The notes under the pieces were generated by a model, which saw nothing but the letters and a program-made list of their open reading frames with translations, made no database searches and was not told where the DNA came from. DNA of 64,000 nt from Rhodobacterales bacterium (GTDB lineage: Bacteria > Pseudomonadota > Alphaproteobacteria > Rhizobiales > Stappiaceae), in the NCBI GenBank assembly GCA_008107755.1, contig VIRH01000087.1, positions 1-64,000 of the forward strand. The letters run 5' to 3'. Below, one piece after another: positions 41,520-52,601 of the stretch (positions are counted from its first letter, which is position 1; each line of letters begins with the position of its first letter). The position numbers were made by a program, and so were the translations under genes.

Positions 41520-41608
41520 TGGATCTGCAGACGTTGTCTGTTTCCACCGCCATCTGGCCAACCACTTCGGCTCCCTTGCGGACGCCGGTCACCGTCAGCA
41601 GATACCCG

Positions 41609-41652
41609 AAAAGCAAACCGCCGGGGCGTTACCTCCCCGGCTGTTTGCTTTT
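41609..41652 (-). terminator. Bidirectional intrinsic terminator of the NTF2-like gene
   Basis: A stem with arms AAAAGCAAAC-CG-CCGGGG and CCCCGG-CT-GTTTGCTTTT, loop CGTTACCT, gives A- and T-runs on both sides. It lies 45 bp beyond the stop of the minus-strand gene at 41697. Confidence 0.75.
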
Positions 41653-41696
41653 CAATAGTGTGTAGGACGACCAGTTCCGACCGGCATCGGAACCCT

Positions 41697-42137
41697 TTAT
41701 GTGCCTTCGCTTGCGGTCTCGCCCGTATCCTCGCGCACCTGGTCGATCCAGTCCTGAAGATTGTAGTAGGTCGTGATACGGGCGATCTTTCCGTCCCGGA
41801 TTTCGAAGAAGCTGCCGGCCGGCAGATTGTAGGTCTGGCCGTGGGCATGCGGGAGACCTTCGTCCGTTTCCAGATACGTTCCGTGCACAACGAATTCGGC
41901 AGCCGCCCGCGTCCCGTCCTCATTCACGAACAAAACGATGTCCGAGAGCCTCTCCTTGTAGCAGCGGCTCATATGCACGTTGAAGGACCAGAAATTATCC
42001 TTCCCGATCCGCCGGGCTCCCTGGTTGACGTCGTGGATCATGTCCTCCGTCACCAGATCTTCCATCTTGCGGGTGTCGCCTGCGTTAAACGCGGCGAAAT
42101 AGGTATCGATCAGAAAGCGGGATTGCTTGTTGGGCAT
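41697..42137 (-). CDS. NTF2/SnoaL-like polyketide-cyclase-fold protein
   Basis: A 146-residue cone-shaped alpha/beta fold beginning MPNKQSRFLIDTYFAAFNAGDTRKMEDLVTEDMIHDVNQGARRIGKDNFWSF, with a late FFEIRDGKIARITTYYNLQDWIDQ. NTF2-like proteins cover enzymes and small-molecule binders; the substrate cannot be told. It is a single gene with its own terminator. The 208 bp to the next gene on the right hold nothing recognised. Confidence 0.75.
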   Translation of the reverse strand: MPNKQSRFLIDTYFAAFNAGDTRKMEDLVTEDMIHDVNQGARRIGKDNFWSFNVHMSRCYKERLSDIVLFVNEDGTRAAAEFVVHGTYLETDEGLPHAHGQTYNLPAGSFFEIRDGKIARITTYYNLQDWIDQVREDTGETASEGT

Positions 42138-42345
42138 GGAAATTTCCTGCGGCTTGGCGATTTTCTATGTCAGTCGACGTCCACCGGCGCAAACGGCGAA
42201 TTCCTATGTGTGCGCAGCCTTCAATGAAACCGGCGCAAGCTTTCCTCAGGCTGGCAGCGTCGAAACATTTCGCGAGTTTGCCCGCGAGGCGTTCAGCGTG
42301 CAAGCACGGGTTCTCGGCTCGGCTGCGCTTTCAACCGCAGTGGGC

Positions 42346-43689
42346 CTAAAACCCGCTCAGCCCCCGCGACCCCCATTGGCTTTGCGGAATCTCGTTGCCG
42401 ATCTTGAACGAGAATTTCTCGACGCGTGTTACCTCGCTGTCGGTCTCGCACCGAAAGGCTACGTTGAACCAGCGGCCGAGACTGCGGAAGGCGGCATTGC
42501 GCGGTTCCAGCACGGTGCCGGCCGGCGGCCTGAAAGACGGCAGCATGTCTGGCGGCACGGAGCTGACGACGGAAATCTGCGCCCTGAGCTCCGTCATGCA
42601 CAGAAGGTTGAGCCGCTGACCGGGTGTCATGCCCCGCATTGCGGTCTGCGCGCTCGGCTCATCCAGAAGCGTCCTGGAAAACAGCTCCCGCGCCGGAAGC
42701 AGATTGCCACGTCGCGCGGAGCTCTGGCCGGAGGACTGCCCCTCACCCTGCCGGCCCTGCCCATTGGACGTTGACGCCGAAGCTCGGGGCGGAGACGGTT
42801 TTCGGTTGGGAACAGCCGATGTTACGATCCGGCCAACGGTCCCGAACGTCTCGTCCGCCGGCTCCCCCTCTTCAGCGAGGGGCACACCATCTTCCGAAGA
42901 CGGCGTCTGCACTGGCTCTTCCTCCGCGGCCGTCTCATCCGGCACCTGTTCTTCTTCGGCCTGTTCCTCTGGCGTCTGTTCTTCTGGCGTCTGCTCTTCT
43001 GGGGCCGGTTCCTCACTCGGCTGCGCATCGGCCGTCTGATCTTCAGCCGTTTCAGACTCGGGTGCCTGCTCGGGATCTTCGGCCTCCGGAGCCGCGGCGG
43101 CCTCATCTTCCGACTGACCGGCCTCTTGCAAGGGATCAGGCTCGGTTTCGGATGCGTCATCGGCCGTGCCCGCTTCCCCGGGCGCGTCGTCGGGTTGAGC
43201 GTCGGCATCTGTCACCGCGTCTTCCGCGGGCTCACCTTCCTCGGCATCTTGCGGGGCCGTATCTTCCTCTCCGAATTGCTCGACCGGCTGCATGACGGTA
43301 GGCGCGGGCGGCTGCTCGGTGGCCTCTGCTGCTTGCTCTTCGGAGGGCGGTGGTGGTGGCGGAGGGGGCGGCGCCGGCTGGGTCTCTTCCTGGGTAGCCT
43401 CTTCCTGTTGCTTCGGCTGCTCGGGTGGCTCGGGAAGCTCAGGTACCTGTTCTTCCGGCTGGACCGCCGGGGGAACGTCTTCCTCCTGCTCGGGCGGAGG
43501 CACCAGTTCCACTTCCACGGCCTGCGGCTGGGACGCTGGCTCGTAGCCGCTGATCCGGTCCATCAACACCAGAGCGGCAACGACATGCAGAGCGATGGAA
43601 ATCGCCAGCCCCCAGAGCAGAAAACGCCGGTCGTCCGAGGGCGCTTGCTCCGCCGGCCTTTCCATGTCTGCAATCAGGGCCAAAACCAT
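42346..43689 (-). CDS. DUF930 protein with TonB-like Pro/Glu-rich region
   Basis: A 447-residue protein. An N-terminal membrane anchor (FLLWGLAISIALHVVAALVLM, ~22-42) is followed by ~250 residues of repeated acidic PEE/PQ/QE segments of TonB type. The C-terminal DUF930 domain (~330-440) reads GQRLNLLCMTELRAQISVVSSVPPDML, then AFRSLGRWFNVAFRCETDSEVTRVEKFSFKIG. The architecture suggests an energy-coupling or periplasm-spanning role. ATG 43665 is an alternative start. It is typical of Rhizobiales-like genomes. It lies downstream of rpoD in the same orientation, past the rpoD terminator. Confidence 0.78.
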   Translation of the reverse strand: MVLALIADMERPAEQAPSDDRRFLLWGLAISIALHVVAALVLMDRISGYEPASQPQAVEVELVPPPEQEEDVPPAVQPEEQVPELPEPPEQPKQQEEATQEETQPAPPPPPPPPPSEEQAAEATEQPPAPTVMQPVEQFGEEDTAPQDAEEGEPAEDAVTDADAQPDDAPGEAGTADDASETEPDPLQEAGQSEDEAAAAPEAEDPEQAPESETAEDQTADAQPSEEPAPEEQTPEEQTPEEQAEEEQVPDETAAEEEPVQTPSSEDGVPLAEEGEPADETFGTVGRIVTSAVPNRKPSPPRASASTSNGQGRQGEGQSSGQSSARRGNLLPARELFSRTLLDEPSAQTAMRGMTPGQRLNLLCMTELRAQISVVSSVPPDMLPSFRPPAGTVLEPRNAAFRSLGRWFNVAFRCETDSEVTRVEKFSFKIGNEIPQSQWGSRGLSGF

Positions 43690-43830
43690 GCTCCAAAGGA
43701 ACGCCGGAGCGGCCCGTGGTCAGCTCTCACAGGTGCTCCAACACTGAAACTGCGATCAACCGGCGCCTCTTCGCTGGCATTTCGATGAAGGTCGGTTGAT
43801 CTGGCGGGTCGAGGCCGTGGGGCCTTCAAT

Positions 43831-43857
43831 AAAAAACCCGGCACACAAGCCGGGTTT
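43831..43857 (-). terminator. rpoD terminator
   Basis: On the minus strand, AAACCCGGC-TTGTGT-GCCGGGTTTTTTATT forms a nine-base stem followed by six T. It lies about 35 bp after the rpoD stop. Confidence 0.8.
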
Positions 43858-43890
43858 CCATGGTCTCTAGCAAGTGCGCCCGTGTCCGGA

Positions 43891-45882
<1,992 letters not shown>

Positions 45883-46333
45883 ATCGTGCTCCAGTTCGTG
45901 GCCGGCCCGGCCACGCAGCGCCCATTTATCGGCTTCAACCCAATTGACCCTCAGCGCGCCAGCGTGCAGTGCGGCGGCGACTGAAAGCGTCCATCTTTGA
46001 AGGTTTGTAAGCCGTGTCCCTTAAGTCCCAATTAACCGTACACTTTTCGACATTGACATTTTTCAGCATCGACAAAGCAAAAGGCCTTTTTTCGTCGCAC
46101 ACGCGTAAACGAGTGCGAAAGCGATATTCAAACGGGTCGCAGCTATTTTCAGACTATATGCCGCGAGCAAGCGTAAGGTCTGCGGCGCGTTAAGGCTGCA
46201 AAACTCCTATTTAGCTCGACACACACGATTCGCAAGTGTGATTCGTCACCGGTCAAATGGAAAATGCACTTTTTGACGATCTTGCTGCCCCGCTAAGGCT
46301 GGCTCCGGTGACACATGCCCGCAACAGATGAAT

Positions 46334-46356
46334 GAACCGGCATGCACCGCCGGTTC
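46334..46356. repeat. Hairpin in the rpoD-dnaG intergenic region
   Basis: GAACCGGC-ATGCACC-GCCGGTTC is a perfect 8-bp stem in the 592-bp gap (45883-46474) between dnaG and rpoD. There is no strong T-run, so termination of dnaG transcripts is only possible. The rest of this gap, with the rpoD promoter expected in it, has no clear motif. Confidence 0.45.
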
Positions 46357-46474
46357 GGGGAAAAGGCTTCATGGAGCCTCTCGCTACGAACTCATATATA
46401 TGAATGACGTACGTGCTTTCCAGTCATTTTCGAAAAACAATGGCGACCGGCACCACTCAAGTACACACCGGCGT

Positions 46475-48406
46475 CTATTGTGCGACGGCGGCCGCGGGTG
46501 GCGCGGTGCGGATCTTCTTGGCGCGTTCGGCAAGTTCCGCCTCATCGCGGGCGCATTCCTCCCGCCGCCGGCTCAAATCCTGCGTCAGGGCCTGAATGCG
46601 GTTCCAGGAGTATTCGTCCAGCTGCTCGTCGGCCCCCGAAAGCTCGCTCGACAATTCGTCTTCCAGCGCATTCAGTTCCAGCAAGTCGAGAAAATGCAGA
46701 TACGCAGCCTCGATGAAATCCTCCGGCGGATTCGATTTCAGCAGTGGGAAACGGTGGTTGAGCGCCGAGAATTCCGCCTGCCTCTGCTCCTGCAGACCGA
46801 TCGTCTCCAGCATCATCTCGTACATGATGTCGCGCAGCGGCTCATCGAACGCACTGGTCAGATCGGCAATCGGCGTCGCCTCCAGGTCATCGACGATGCG
46901 GCACAGGATATCGCGCAATTGCCGATGCAATTCGTTGACGAAGGGCATCCTGGAAAAGCGTTCGAAGTTCCGGTCGAGAAGATGCGGATAGCGCATGCAC
47001 AATCCCAGGACCAGCCGCTCCGTGCCGAAGTCGTCACTGGCCGCCACCCGTTCGCGCGCAATGCCAAGCGGGGAAGCGGTTTCACCCCCTCGCTTGTTGC
47101 CCTGACGGTTCTGTCGCGCCTGCTCGAAGAAGAGATTGGACAGCTTGAACTTCAGGTCGAGCTGGTAGCGCCGCCGGACGCGCTCGTCCCGGATGAGCGC
47201 AATCAGATCGTCGAAGCGCTTTTCAAGAGCCGCCTTGCGCTCTGGCGTGTCGAGGCGCGAGACGGAGATCTCCCTGTCCCAGACGACATCGAAGAGCGAT
47301 TGCGCCCTTTCCGTCTCGTCCCGGAAACCCTCCGGACCACGCTGCTTGATCAGGTCGTCCGGGTCCATCCCGTCCGGAAGAAAGCAGAACTGGAACGAAT
47401 ATCCACTCCGGAGCACCGGGAAGATTCGATCGATCGCCCGGTGCGCCGCCGATACGCCGGCTGCGTCGCCGTCAAAACAGATCACCGGCTCGGGCGCGAA
47501 TTTCCACATGCGCAGGATCTGGTCCTCGGTGAACGCCGTGCCGAGCGATGCCACCACATGATGCAGTCCGGCCTGGAAGAGCGCGATCGCGTCGAGATAG
47601 CCCTCCACGACGATCGCCTCTCCCGCCCGGAAAGCCGCCTCCCGCGCCCTGTGGGCATTGAACAGCATGACGCCCTTGTGAAAGAGCGGTGTCTCCGGAG
47701 AGTTGAGATATTTCGGCTGCCCGTCCGGCAGCAGCGTCCGGCCGCCAAAGGCGACCACCCGGCCCCGGTCGTCCTGAATCGGGATCATCAGCCGCCCGCG
47801 GAAACGGTCGTAGGCTGGTCGGCCGTCATCAGGACGGATCAGCAGACCGGCCTCGACCATCGCCGCTTCAGGCACATCCTGCGCTGCCAGATGGGACTTG
47901 AGTGCATCCCGGCTCTCCGGCGCAAAGCCGAAGCGAAACTCGCGCAAGGTCTCCGGTGTCAGCCCGCGTTTGGTCGCATAGTCCCGCGCGCCCGATCCAC
48001 GCTGGCCGGCAAATTCGTTCTGGAAGAACTTCGCCGCCATCTCGCAGATGTCGACAAGCCCGGCGCGCTTCTTCTCGCGCCGCGCGGCCTGAGGGTCGGG
48101 GGCCGGCAATCCGACACCGGACTGCTCGGCAAGCCGCTCCACGGCCTCGGGAAAGCTCAGGCCCTCCGTTTCACACAGGAAGGTGAAATGATCCCCTGAA
48201 GCGCCGCAGCCGAAACACTTGTAGCGATTGCGCCGGTCGTCGACGTGGAAACTCGGGCTTTTTTCCTGATGAAAAGGGCAGCACGCCCAGTAATCGCCCT
48301 TACCGGGCTGGGTCTTGCGTCGATCCCAGGTCACCCGGCGGCCCACGATATCCGACAGGGTCAGACGGGCGCGAATTTCATCAAGAAGACGCGGTTCAAA
48401 GCGCAT
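46475..48406 (-). CDS. dnaG: DNA primase
   Basis: A 643-residue protein from ATG 48406 (MRFEPRLLDEIRARLTLSDIVG; an upstream TTG-initiated extension is less likely). The zinc finger is CCPFHQEKSPSF then CFGCGASGD. The TOPRIM core contains EGYLDAIALFQAGL and CFDGDAAG with the acidic metal-binding residues. The C-terminal helicase-interaction part follows. It synthesises RNA primers for replication. The macromolecular synthesis-like order dnaG then rpoD is conserved in alphaproteobacteria. Confidence 0.97.
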   Translation of the reverse strand: MRFEPRLLDEIRARLTLSDIVGRRVTWDRRKTQPGKGDYWACCPFHQEKSPSFHVDDRRNRYKCFGCGASGDHFTFLCETEGLSFPEAVERLAEQSGVGLPAPDPQAARREKKRAGLVDICEMAAKFFQNEFAGQRGSGARDYATKRGLTPETLREFRFGFAPESRDALKSHLAAQDVPEAAMVEAGLLIRPDDGRPAYDRFRGRLMIPIQDDRGRVVAFGGRTLLPDGQPKYLNSPETPLFHKGVMLFNAHRAREAAFRAGEAIVVEGYLDAIALFQAGLHHVVASLGTAFTEDQILRMWKFAPEPVICFDGDAAGVSAAHRAIDRIFPVLRSGYSFQFCFLPDGMDPDDLIKQRGPEGFRDETERAQSLFDVVWDREISVSRLDTPERKAALEKRFDDLIALIRDERVRRRYQLDLKFKLSNLFFEQARQNRQGNKRGGETASPLGIARERVAASDDFGTERLVLGLCMRYPHLLDRNFERFSRMPFVNELHRQLRDILCRIVDDLEATPIADLTSAFDEPLRDIMYEMMLETIGLQEQRQAEFSALNHRFPLLKSNPPEDFIEAAYLHFLDLLELNALEDELSSELSGADEQLDEYSWNRIQALTQDLSRRREECARDEAELAERAKKIRTAPPAAAVAQ

Positions 48407-48624
48407 GGATGGCTTCTGGCCCCAGGAGTTCGAGAAATCAGGCAATGGGCGCTCGCCGGAAACCGAAGGTCCCCGGTGCCTTGCCTAAAATAGAGGGTCT
48501 TTCCGCCAGAGGCCAGCCTCACACGGTGGCCGGCCCCTAGACGGGAAAATCTGTTGAAAGACTGTGGGCAGTGTCGACGCAAGACCGCAGGTAGCAATGC
48601 TTTCCCGTGCCCCCGGTCACGGGA

Positions 48625-49125
48625 TCAGTTCGCGTCACTCGCCTTGCGTTCTGCGCTGGCGTCGGACCGAAGCATATCCTTGACGAAGCAGGATGCCTGG
48701 ACGAAATCCATCTGGCCGGTGTAACGGGATTTGAGTTCGTTCATGCAGCGGCTGATGTCACGAAGGCCGTGCGCATCGATTTCCTTGACCGTTTCCTCGC
48801 AGATTGCACGTGTTTCCTCGTTCGTCAGCTGCACGGGAAGCAGATCGCGTATGATCTTCTGCTCCTCGCGCTCCTGCTCTGCAAGGTCCAGCTGGCCACC
48901 GCTTTCGAATTCGGCAGCGGAGACTTCCCTTTGGCGCACCATCTTCTGAAGGATTTCAATCACTTCTTCTTCTTTTACGCCGTCTTTGCCGTTTTCGCGG
49001 GCGGCAGCTTCGCGGTCTTTCACCGCGGTTTGCACCAGACGCAGTGTCGCGCTCTTGCGCTTGTCACCTTCGTCCTGTGCTTTTTTCAATGCAGCGCTGA
49101 TTCTGTCGCGCATCGCTTCGCTCAT
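48625..49125 (-). CDS. GatB/YqeY domain protein
   Basis: A 166-residue protein: MSEAMRDRISAALKKAQDEGDKRKSATLRLVQTAVKDREAAARE, then EEVIEILQKMVRQREVSAAEFESGGQLDLAEQEREEQKIIRDLLP. This is the YqeY family, related to the tail of GatB, often next to dnaG in this lineage. The function is probably tRNA-linked and not fully known. It is divergent from carA. Confidence 0.88.
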   Translation of the reverse strand: MSEAMRDRISAALKKAQDEGDKRKSATLRLVQTAVKDREAAARENGKDGVKEEEVIEILQKMVRQREVSAAEFESGGQLDLAEQEREEQKIIRDLLPVQLTNEETRAICEETVKEIDAHGLRDISRCMNELKSRYTGQMDFVQASCFVKDMLRSDASAERKASDAN

Positions 49126-49220
49126 GGTTTACCCCACCCCTGCCGCGCTGAGGCACGGGGCCGAGGGCACCCGTTCGCATTACTCAGACAAGCTGTTGAA
49201 TTTTAAAGATATTTTTTAAC

Positions 49221-49259
49221 GGGATCAATGTTGACGATCCCAGCCGCTTCCCATAGAGT
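49221..49259 (+). promoter_or_regulatory. Probable carA promoter with overlapping dyad
   Basis: TTGACG (49231-49236) and TAGAGT (49254-49259), 17 bp apart, lie 100 bp before carA. The dyad GGGATC-N9-GATCCC (49221-49241) overlaps the -35 and could be an operator. Confidence 0.45.
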
Positions 49260-49358
49260 CCCGCGCTTGATGCAGGCGGTCGGCAGCGGGTAACTTTCCC
49301 TGCGCCAAACGCCCTTCCTGCAGCGCATGATGTCACCAACAGACTCTGGAAACAAGAC

Positions 49359-50540
49359 ATGACGACTGCTGACGCATGGTCACAGACCCCGGCGACCGCC
49401 CTCCTTGTGCTCTCGGATGGCAGCATTATCGAGGGACAGGGCCTGGGAGCGACAGGCCAAGCCGTTGGTGAGATTTGCTTTAACACGGCCATGACCGGTT
49501 ACCAGGAAATCCTGACCGACCCTTCCTACTCCGGACAGATCATCACCTTCACATTTCCACATATAGGAAATGTCGGCACCAATGACGAGGACATCGAGAC
49601 CGTCAACATGGCTGCCGACAGCGGAATCAGAGGCGTCGTTCTCGCCGCCTCGATCACTGATCCGTCCAGCTACCGCAGCGCCAAGCACCTGGATGCCTGG
49701 CTCAAGAGCCGCAACCTGATCGGCATCAGCGGGATCGACACGCGTGCCCTCACGGCCCTGATCCGCGAGAAGGGCGTGCCCAACGGCGTGATCGCCCATT
49801 CGCCGGATGGCACGTTCGACATTGACGCCCTGAAGGCGGCGGCCGCCAACTGGCCGGGCCTCGTGGGCATGGACCTGGCAAAGGACGCCTCCACCACGCA
49901 GACCCATCACTGGACGCAGAAGACCTGGGAATGGGACAAGGGCTACAGTGAGGCGACCGGCGGCAAGTTCAAGGTTGTTGCCATCGACTACGGGATCAAG
50001 CGCAACATTCTGCGCCTGCTGGCCGATGCCGGCTGCGACGTCACCGTGCTTCCGGCAACGGCAACTGCGCAAGACGTTCTCGCCCACAAGCCGGACGGCG
50101 TCTTTCTGTCCAACGGCCCCGGCGATCCGGAAGCGACCGGCGCCTATGCGGTCGACACGATCCGTGGTGTCGTCGAAAACGGCGTCCCGACCTTCGGCAT
50201 CTGCCTGGGTCATCAGATGCTTGCGCTCGCGCTTGGCGGAAAGACCGTGAAGATGCATCAGGGCCATCACGGCGCGAACCACCCGGTCTTCGATCACACC
50301 ACCGGCAAGGTGGAGATCACCTCGATGAACCACGGCTTTGCAGTTGATGCCGACAGCCTTCCGGAGAATGTCCGGCAAACGCATGTTTCGCTGTTCGACG
50401 GCTCGAACTGCGGCCTGGCGATGCAGGACAAGCCGGTGTTCTCGGTCCAGTACCATCCGGAAGCCTCTCCGGGCCCGCGTGACAGCCACTACCTGTTCCG
50501 CCGCTTTACCGATCTGATGGAAGCCGCTCGCGCCGCCTGA
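49359..50540 (+). CDS. carA: Carbamoyl-phosphate synthase small (glutaminase) subunit
   Basis: A 393-residue protein. The glutamine amidotransferase triad is visible as FGICLGHQ (Cys) and YHPEASPGP (His-Glu). The N-terminal CPSase small domain begins AWSQTPATALLVLSDGSIIEGQGLGATGQAVGEICFNTAMTGYQEILTDPSYSGQ. With carB it makes carbamoyl phosphate for arginine and pyrimidines. carA and carB are separated here by a MerR gene and an XRE gene, so they are probably separate transcripts. Confidence 0.97.
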   Translation: MTTADAWSQTPATALLVLSDGSIIEGQGLGATGQAVGEICFNTAMTGYQEILTDPSYSGQIITFTFPHIGNVGTNDEDIETVNMAADSGIRGVVLAASITDPSSYRSAKHLDAWLKSRNLIGISGIDTRALTALIREKGVPNGVIAHSPDGTFDIDALKAAAANWPGLVGMDLAKDASTTQTHHWTQKTWEWDKGYSEATGGKFKVVAIDYGIKRNILRLLADAGCDVTVLPATATAQDVLAHKPDGVFLSNGPGDPEATGAYAVDTIRGVVENGVPTFGICLGHQMLALALGGKTVKMHQGHHGANHPVFDHTTGKVEITSMNHGFAVDADSLPENVRQTHVSLFDGSNCGLAMQDKPVFSVQYHPEASPGPRDSHYLFRRFTDLMEAARAA

Positions 50541-50730
50541 TCCGGCCCGGGCCCCTGCGCCCGGAAACTGAGCCTGAAATGCCCGGACACGCTCGTACAG
50601 TCAGTTGTGCCCGGGGTCATACCGCCCATACGGGCAACTGGCACCAGTCGATCGGCAACAGATTGCCCGAACGGGCAGACAGTCCGAATGCGGATCGCAG
50701 TCGGAACTCGCCGCAGCAGTATTCAGACAC

Positions 50731-50771
50731 AAAAACCCCCCGGTGCCGGTAAAAGGCGCCGGGGGTTTTTT
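50731..50771. terminator. Bidirectional terminator between carA and the MerR gene
   Basis: AAAAACCCCCCGGTGCC-GGTAAAA-GGCGCCGGGGGTTTTTT forms a stem with one G-T pair. It has a T-run on both sides and serves two convergent genes. Confidence 0.85.
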
Positions 50772-50789
50772 GTTCAGCTATCGAAGAGG

Positions 50790-51227
50790 TCAGCTGACCA
50801 GCTTGTCGAACACCGTCAGGATTTCATCCACTTCGGTGATCTGCTCTTCAAGCATCTGCTTTTGTTCAAAGAGGATTTCCTGCTGTCCCTTGCAGATTTC
50901 CTGCAATTCGCGGAACTGCTGCTCACGGCTGTCGTTGCCTTCGACCAGCTTGATCACCCGGCGGATTTCAGCCAGCGTCAGACCAATCTTTTTCGCCTGC
51001 AGAATGACACGCATTCTGGAAACGTCGCGTGCGCCGTAGAACCTGCGCGCCCCTTTGCGCACCGGATTGAGAAGACCTTTCTCCTCGTAGAAACGAAGTG
51101 TCCGAAGAGTGACTTCGAACCTTTCCGACATTTCCGAAATCGCAAGAGAGCGATCTTCGCCGATTCCATCTGGTCCTGGTCCGGCAATATCCGGAATCAC
51201 GACCATTTTGGTAGCCACATTGTTCAT
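50790..51227 (-). CDS. MerR-family transcriptional regulator
   Basis: About 145 residues from ATG 51227. The N-terminal winged helix is RSLAISEMSERFEVTLRTLRFYEEKGLLNPVRKGARRFYGARDVSRM, followed by the dimerisation coiled coil with FRELQEICKGQQEILFEQKQMLEEQITEVDEIL. There is no obvious metal-binding cysteine set, so it may sense a small molecule or be of the LiuR/SoxR-like type. It is conserved next to carA in related genomes as I recall. Its target is not deducible. Confidence 0.85.
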   Translation of the reverse strand: MNNVATKMVVIPDIAGPGPDGIGEDRSLAISEMSERFEVTLRTLRFYEEKGLLNPVRKGARRFYGARDVSRMRVILQAKKIGLTLAEIRRVIKLVEGNDSREQQFRELQEICKGQQEILFEQKQMLEEQITEVDEILTVFDKLVS

Positions 51228-52088
51228 AGTTAAGCCCGATGTTGTCTTTTCTTGTTCCGAGTTCGACGCAGTCTTGCGACACCCCTGCCCGCTGATCCCA
51301 CCACCAGCCAACCAGGTCCCACTGGCACCGCAAACTTCAAAGTTTCGGCCTCTGGCAGAGTTTCCCCTCCCCGACAGCCTCTACGTCAAACACTTATGAG
51401 ACTAAGCGTGTAAAGTAATACACCGCATGACGTGTAAAAATCTAGAAAAATTTGGTACTGAATCGACTATCCAGTCAAATTTTCGTCCTTTTGAAAATTA
51501 AAAGGCAGCATAGGCCTGCAACTCTGCACAACAGGTGACAATAAATTCGAAGAGTTCGATCAAAATCACGAACAAATATTAATTATCGATAATCTGCCGC
51601 AAATAAATATACTTCCCGGAAATCAAGTCAACAGGAACAAGAATAGGTGACCTCACGGCATCTAATGGCAGGAAAATACTTTAAGATGATCACCTTAAGT
51701 CTGACAAATATTACATGCAGCTGACAGACTGTAAGAAAATTTATCATCGGACAGCATTTTAATTGTCGACTGAACATCTCAACAAAACCCACCGTCACGT
51801 AAAACCGCTCTGGATGGTTTGCATGCGCCTGCGTTAACCTGAGACCTCATGACGCGGTTTGCATGTGGACAATTGCGGTTCAAAACGATTTACCCGGGCG
51901 AAAATACCTCTTTCCACGCAATCAAGCTCACCTCTGCCCGGCTGTCGGCGAGATCACGCACATCGAAAAAGAGCACATTGTGCACTTCTTCATTGACAAT
52001 CCCGCACCGAGGTTATTTCTGTCACAGCTCCAGGGCCGCTCCGCGGCTGCAAAACTCCCGGCACCAAGGCATCCGGATCGAACGAAGT
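51228..52088. other. AT-rich intergenic island
   Basis: An 860-bp stretch, AT-rich compared with its surroundings, between the MerR gene and a small XRE gene. It has one dyad GTGTA-N6-TACAC and tandem CGTGTAAA-type copies near 51408-51445. No gene or structured RNA is identified. It may contain the promoter and leader of the gene at 52089. Confidence 0.45.
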
Positions 52089-52367
52089 ATGGCCGAATCA
52101 AAAACAAAAAACGCTGTGCCCGGAATGACACCGCAACAGTTCCGGCTCTGGCGTAGGACCCTCGGGTTGAAGCAGAAGGACGCCGCCGACAGGCTCGGCC
52201 TGAAAAAGCGGATGATACAGTATTATGAAAAGGGCAACCGCGACGGTCGCCCTGTCGAGATCCCCAAGTCGATCCGTCTTGCCTGCTACGCTCTCAGCGA
52301 AGGAATCGGCGATTTTGACGGCCAGACCGTCACCCCGCTCCCGGACGAACTGCCCGAGACGGAATAA
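52089..52367 (+). CDS. Small XRE-type helix-turn-helix protein
   Basis: About 92 residues from ATG 52089. The HTH is MTPQQFRLWRRTLGLKQKDAADRLGLKKRMIQYYEKGNRDG, and the tail PVEIPKSIRLACYALSEGIGDFDGQTVTPLP is of the type common in alphaproteobacteria. The upstream frame extends to 51849 without convincing composition. It may regulate itself or carB. It lies 235 bp before carB. Confidence 0.75.
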   Translation: MAESKTKNAVPGMTPQQFRLWRRTLGLKQKDAADRLGLKKRMIQYYEKGNRDGRPVEIPKSIRLACYALSEGIGDFDGQTVTPLPDELPETE

Positions 52368-52477
52368 TTCCCGCGGGTCTGCCCCGGAATGACACGGCAA
52401 ACGTGCTGTAATCACGTCTCCTTGCAATAATGTCGTGGCTGCTGTCGGGAAAACGACATTGAGTCCCTCAGGCGGGG

Positions 52478-52506
52478 TTTCCTAGCGCTGCGCTTTTCCC
52501 TATAAG
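52478..52506 (+). promoter_or_regulatory. Probable carB promoter
   Basis: TTTCCT (52478-52483) and TATAAG (52501-52506) are 17 bp apart, about 100 bp before the carB ATG. Confidence 0.4.
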
Positions 52507-52601
52507 ACGCGCTCAGCCAACATCGTCATTCACTTAAGACACGCGCCGAACCGGAAAGTGACACCGCTTTTCGGATTGGCCGACGCAAGCTGCGAGCCGA
52601 G

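Noticed and set aside
42629-43295. + strand frames across the Pro/Glu-rich DUF930 gene
   Set aside because: The low-complexity repeats give open frames in several registers; only the minus frame ends in a recognisable domain and has an anchor.
46328-48199. + strand frame opposite dnaG
   Set aside because: Antisense shadow of dnaG; no protein-like features.
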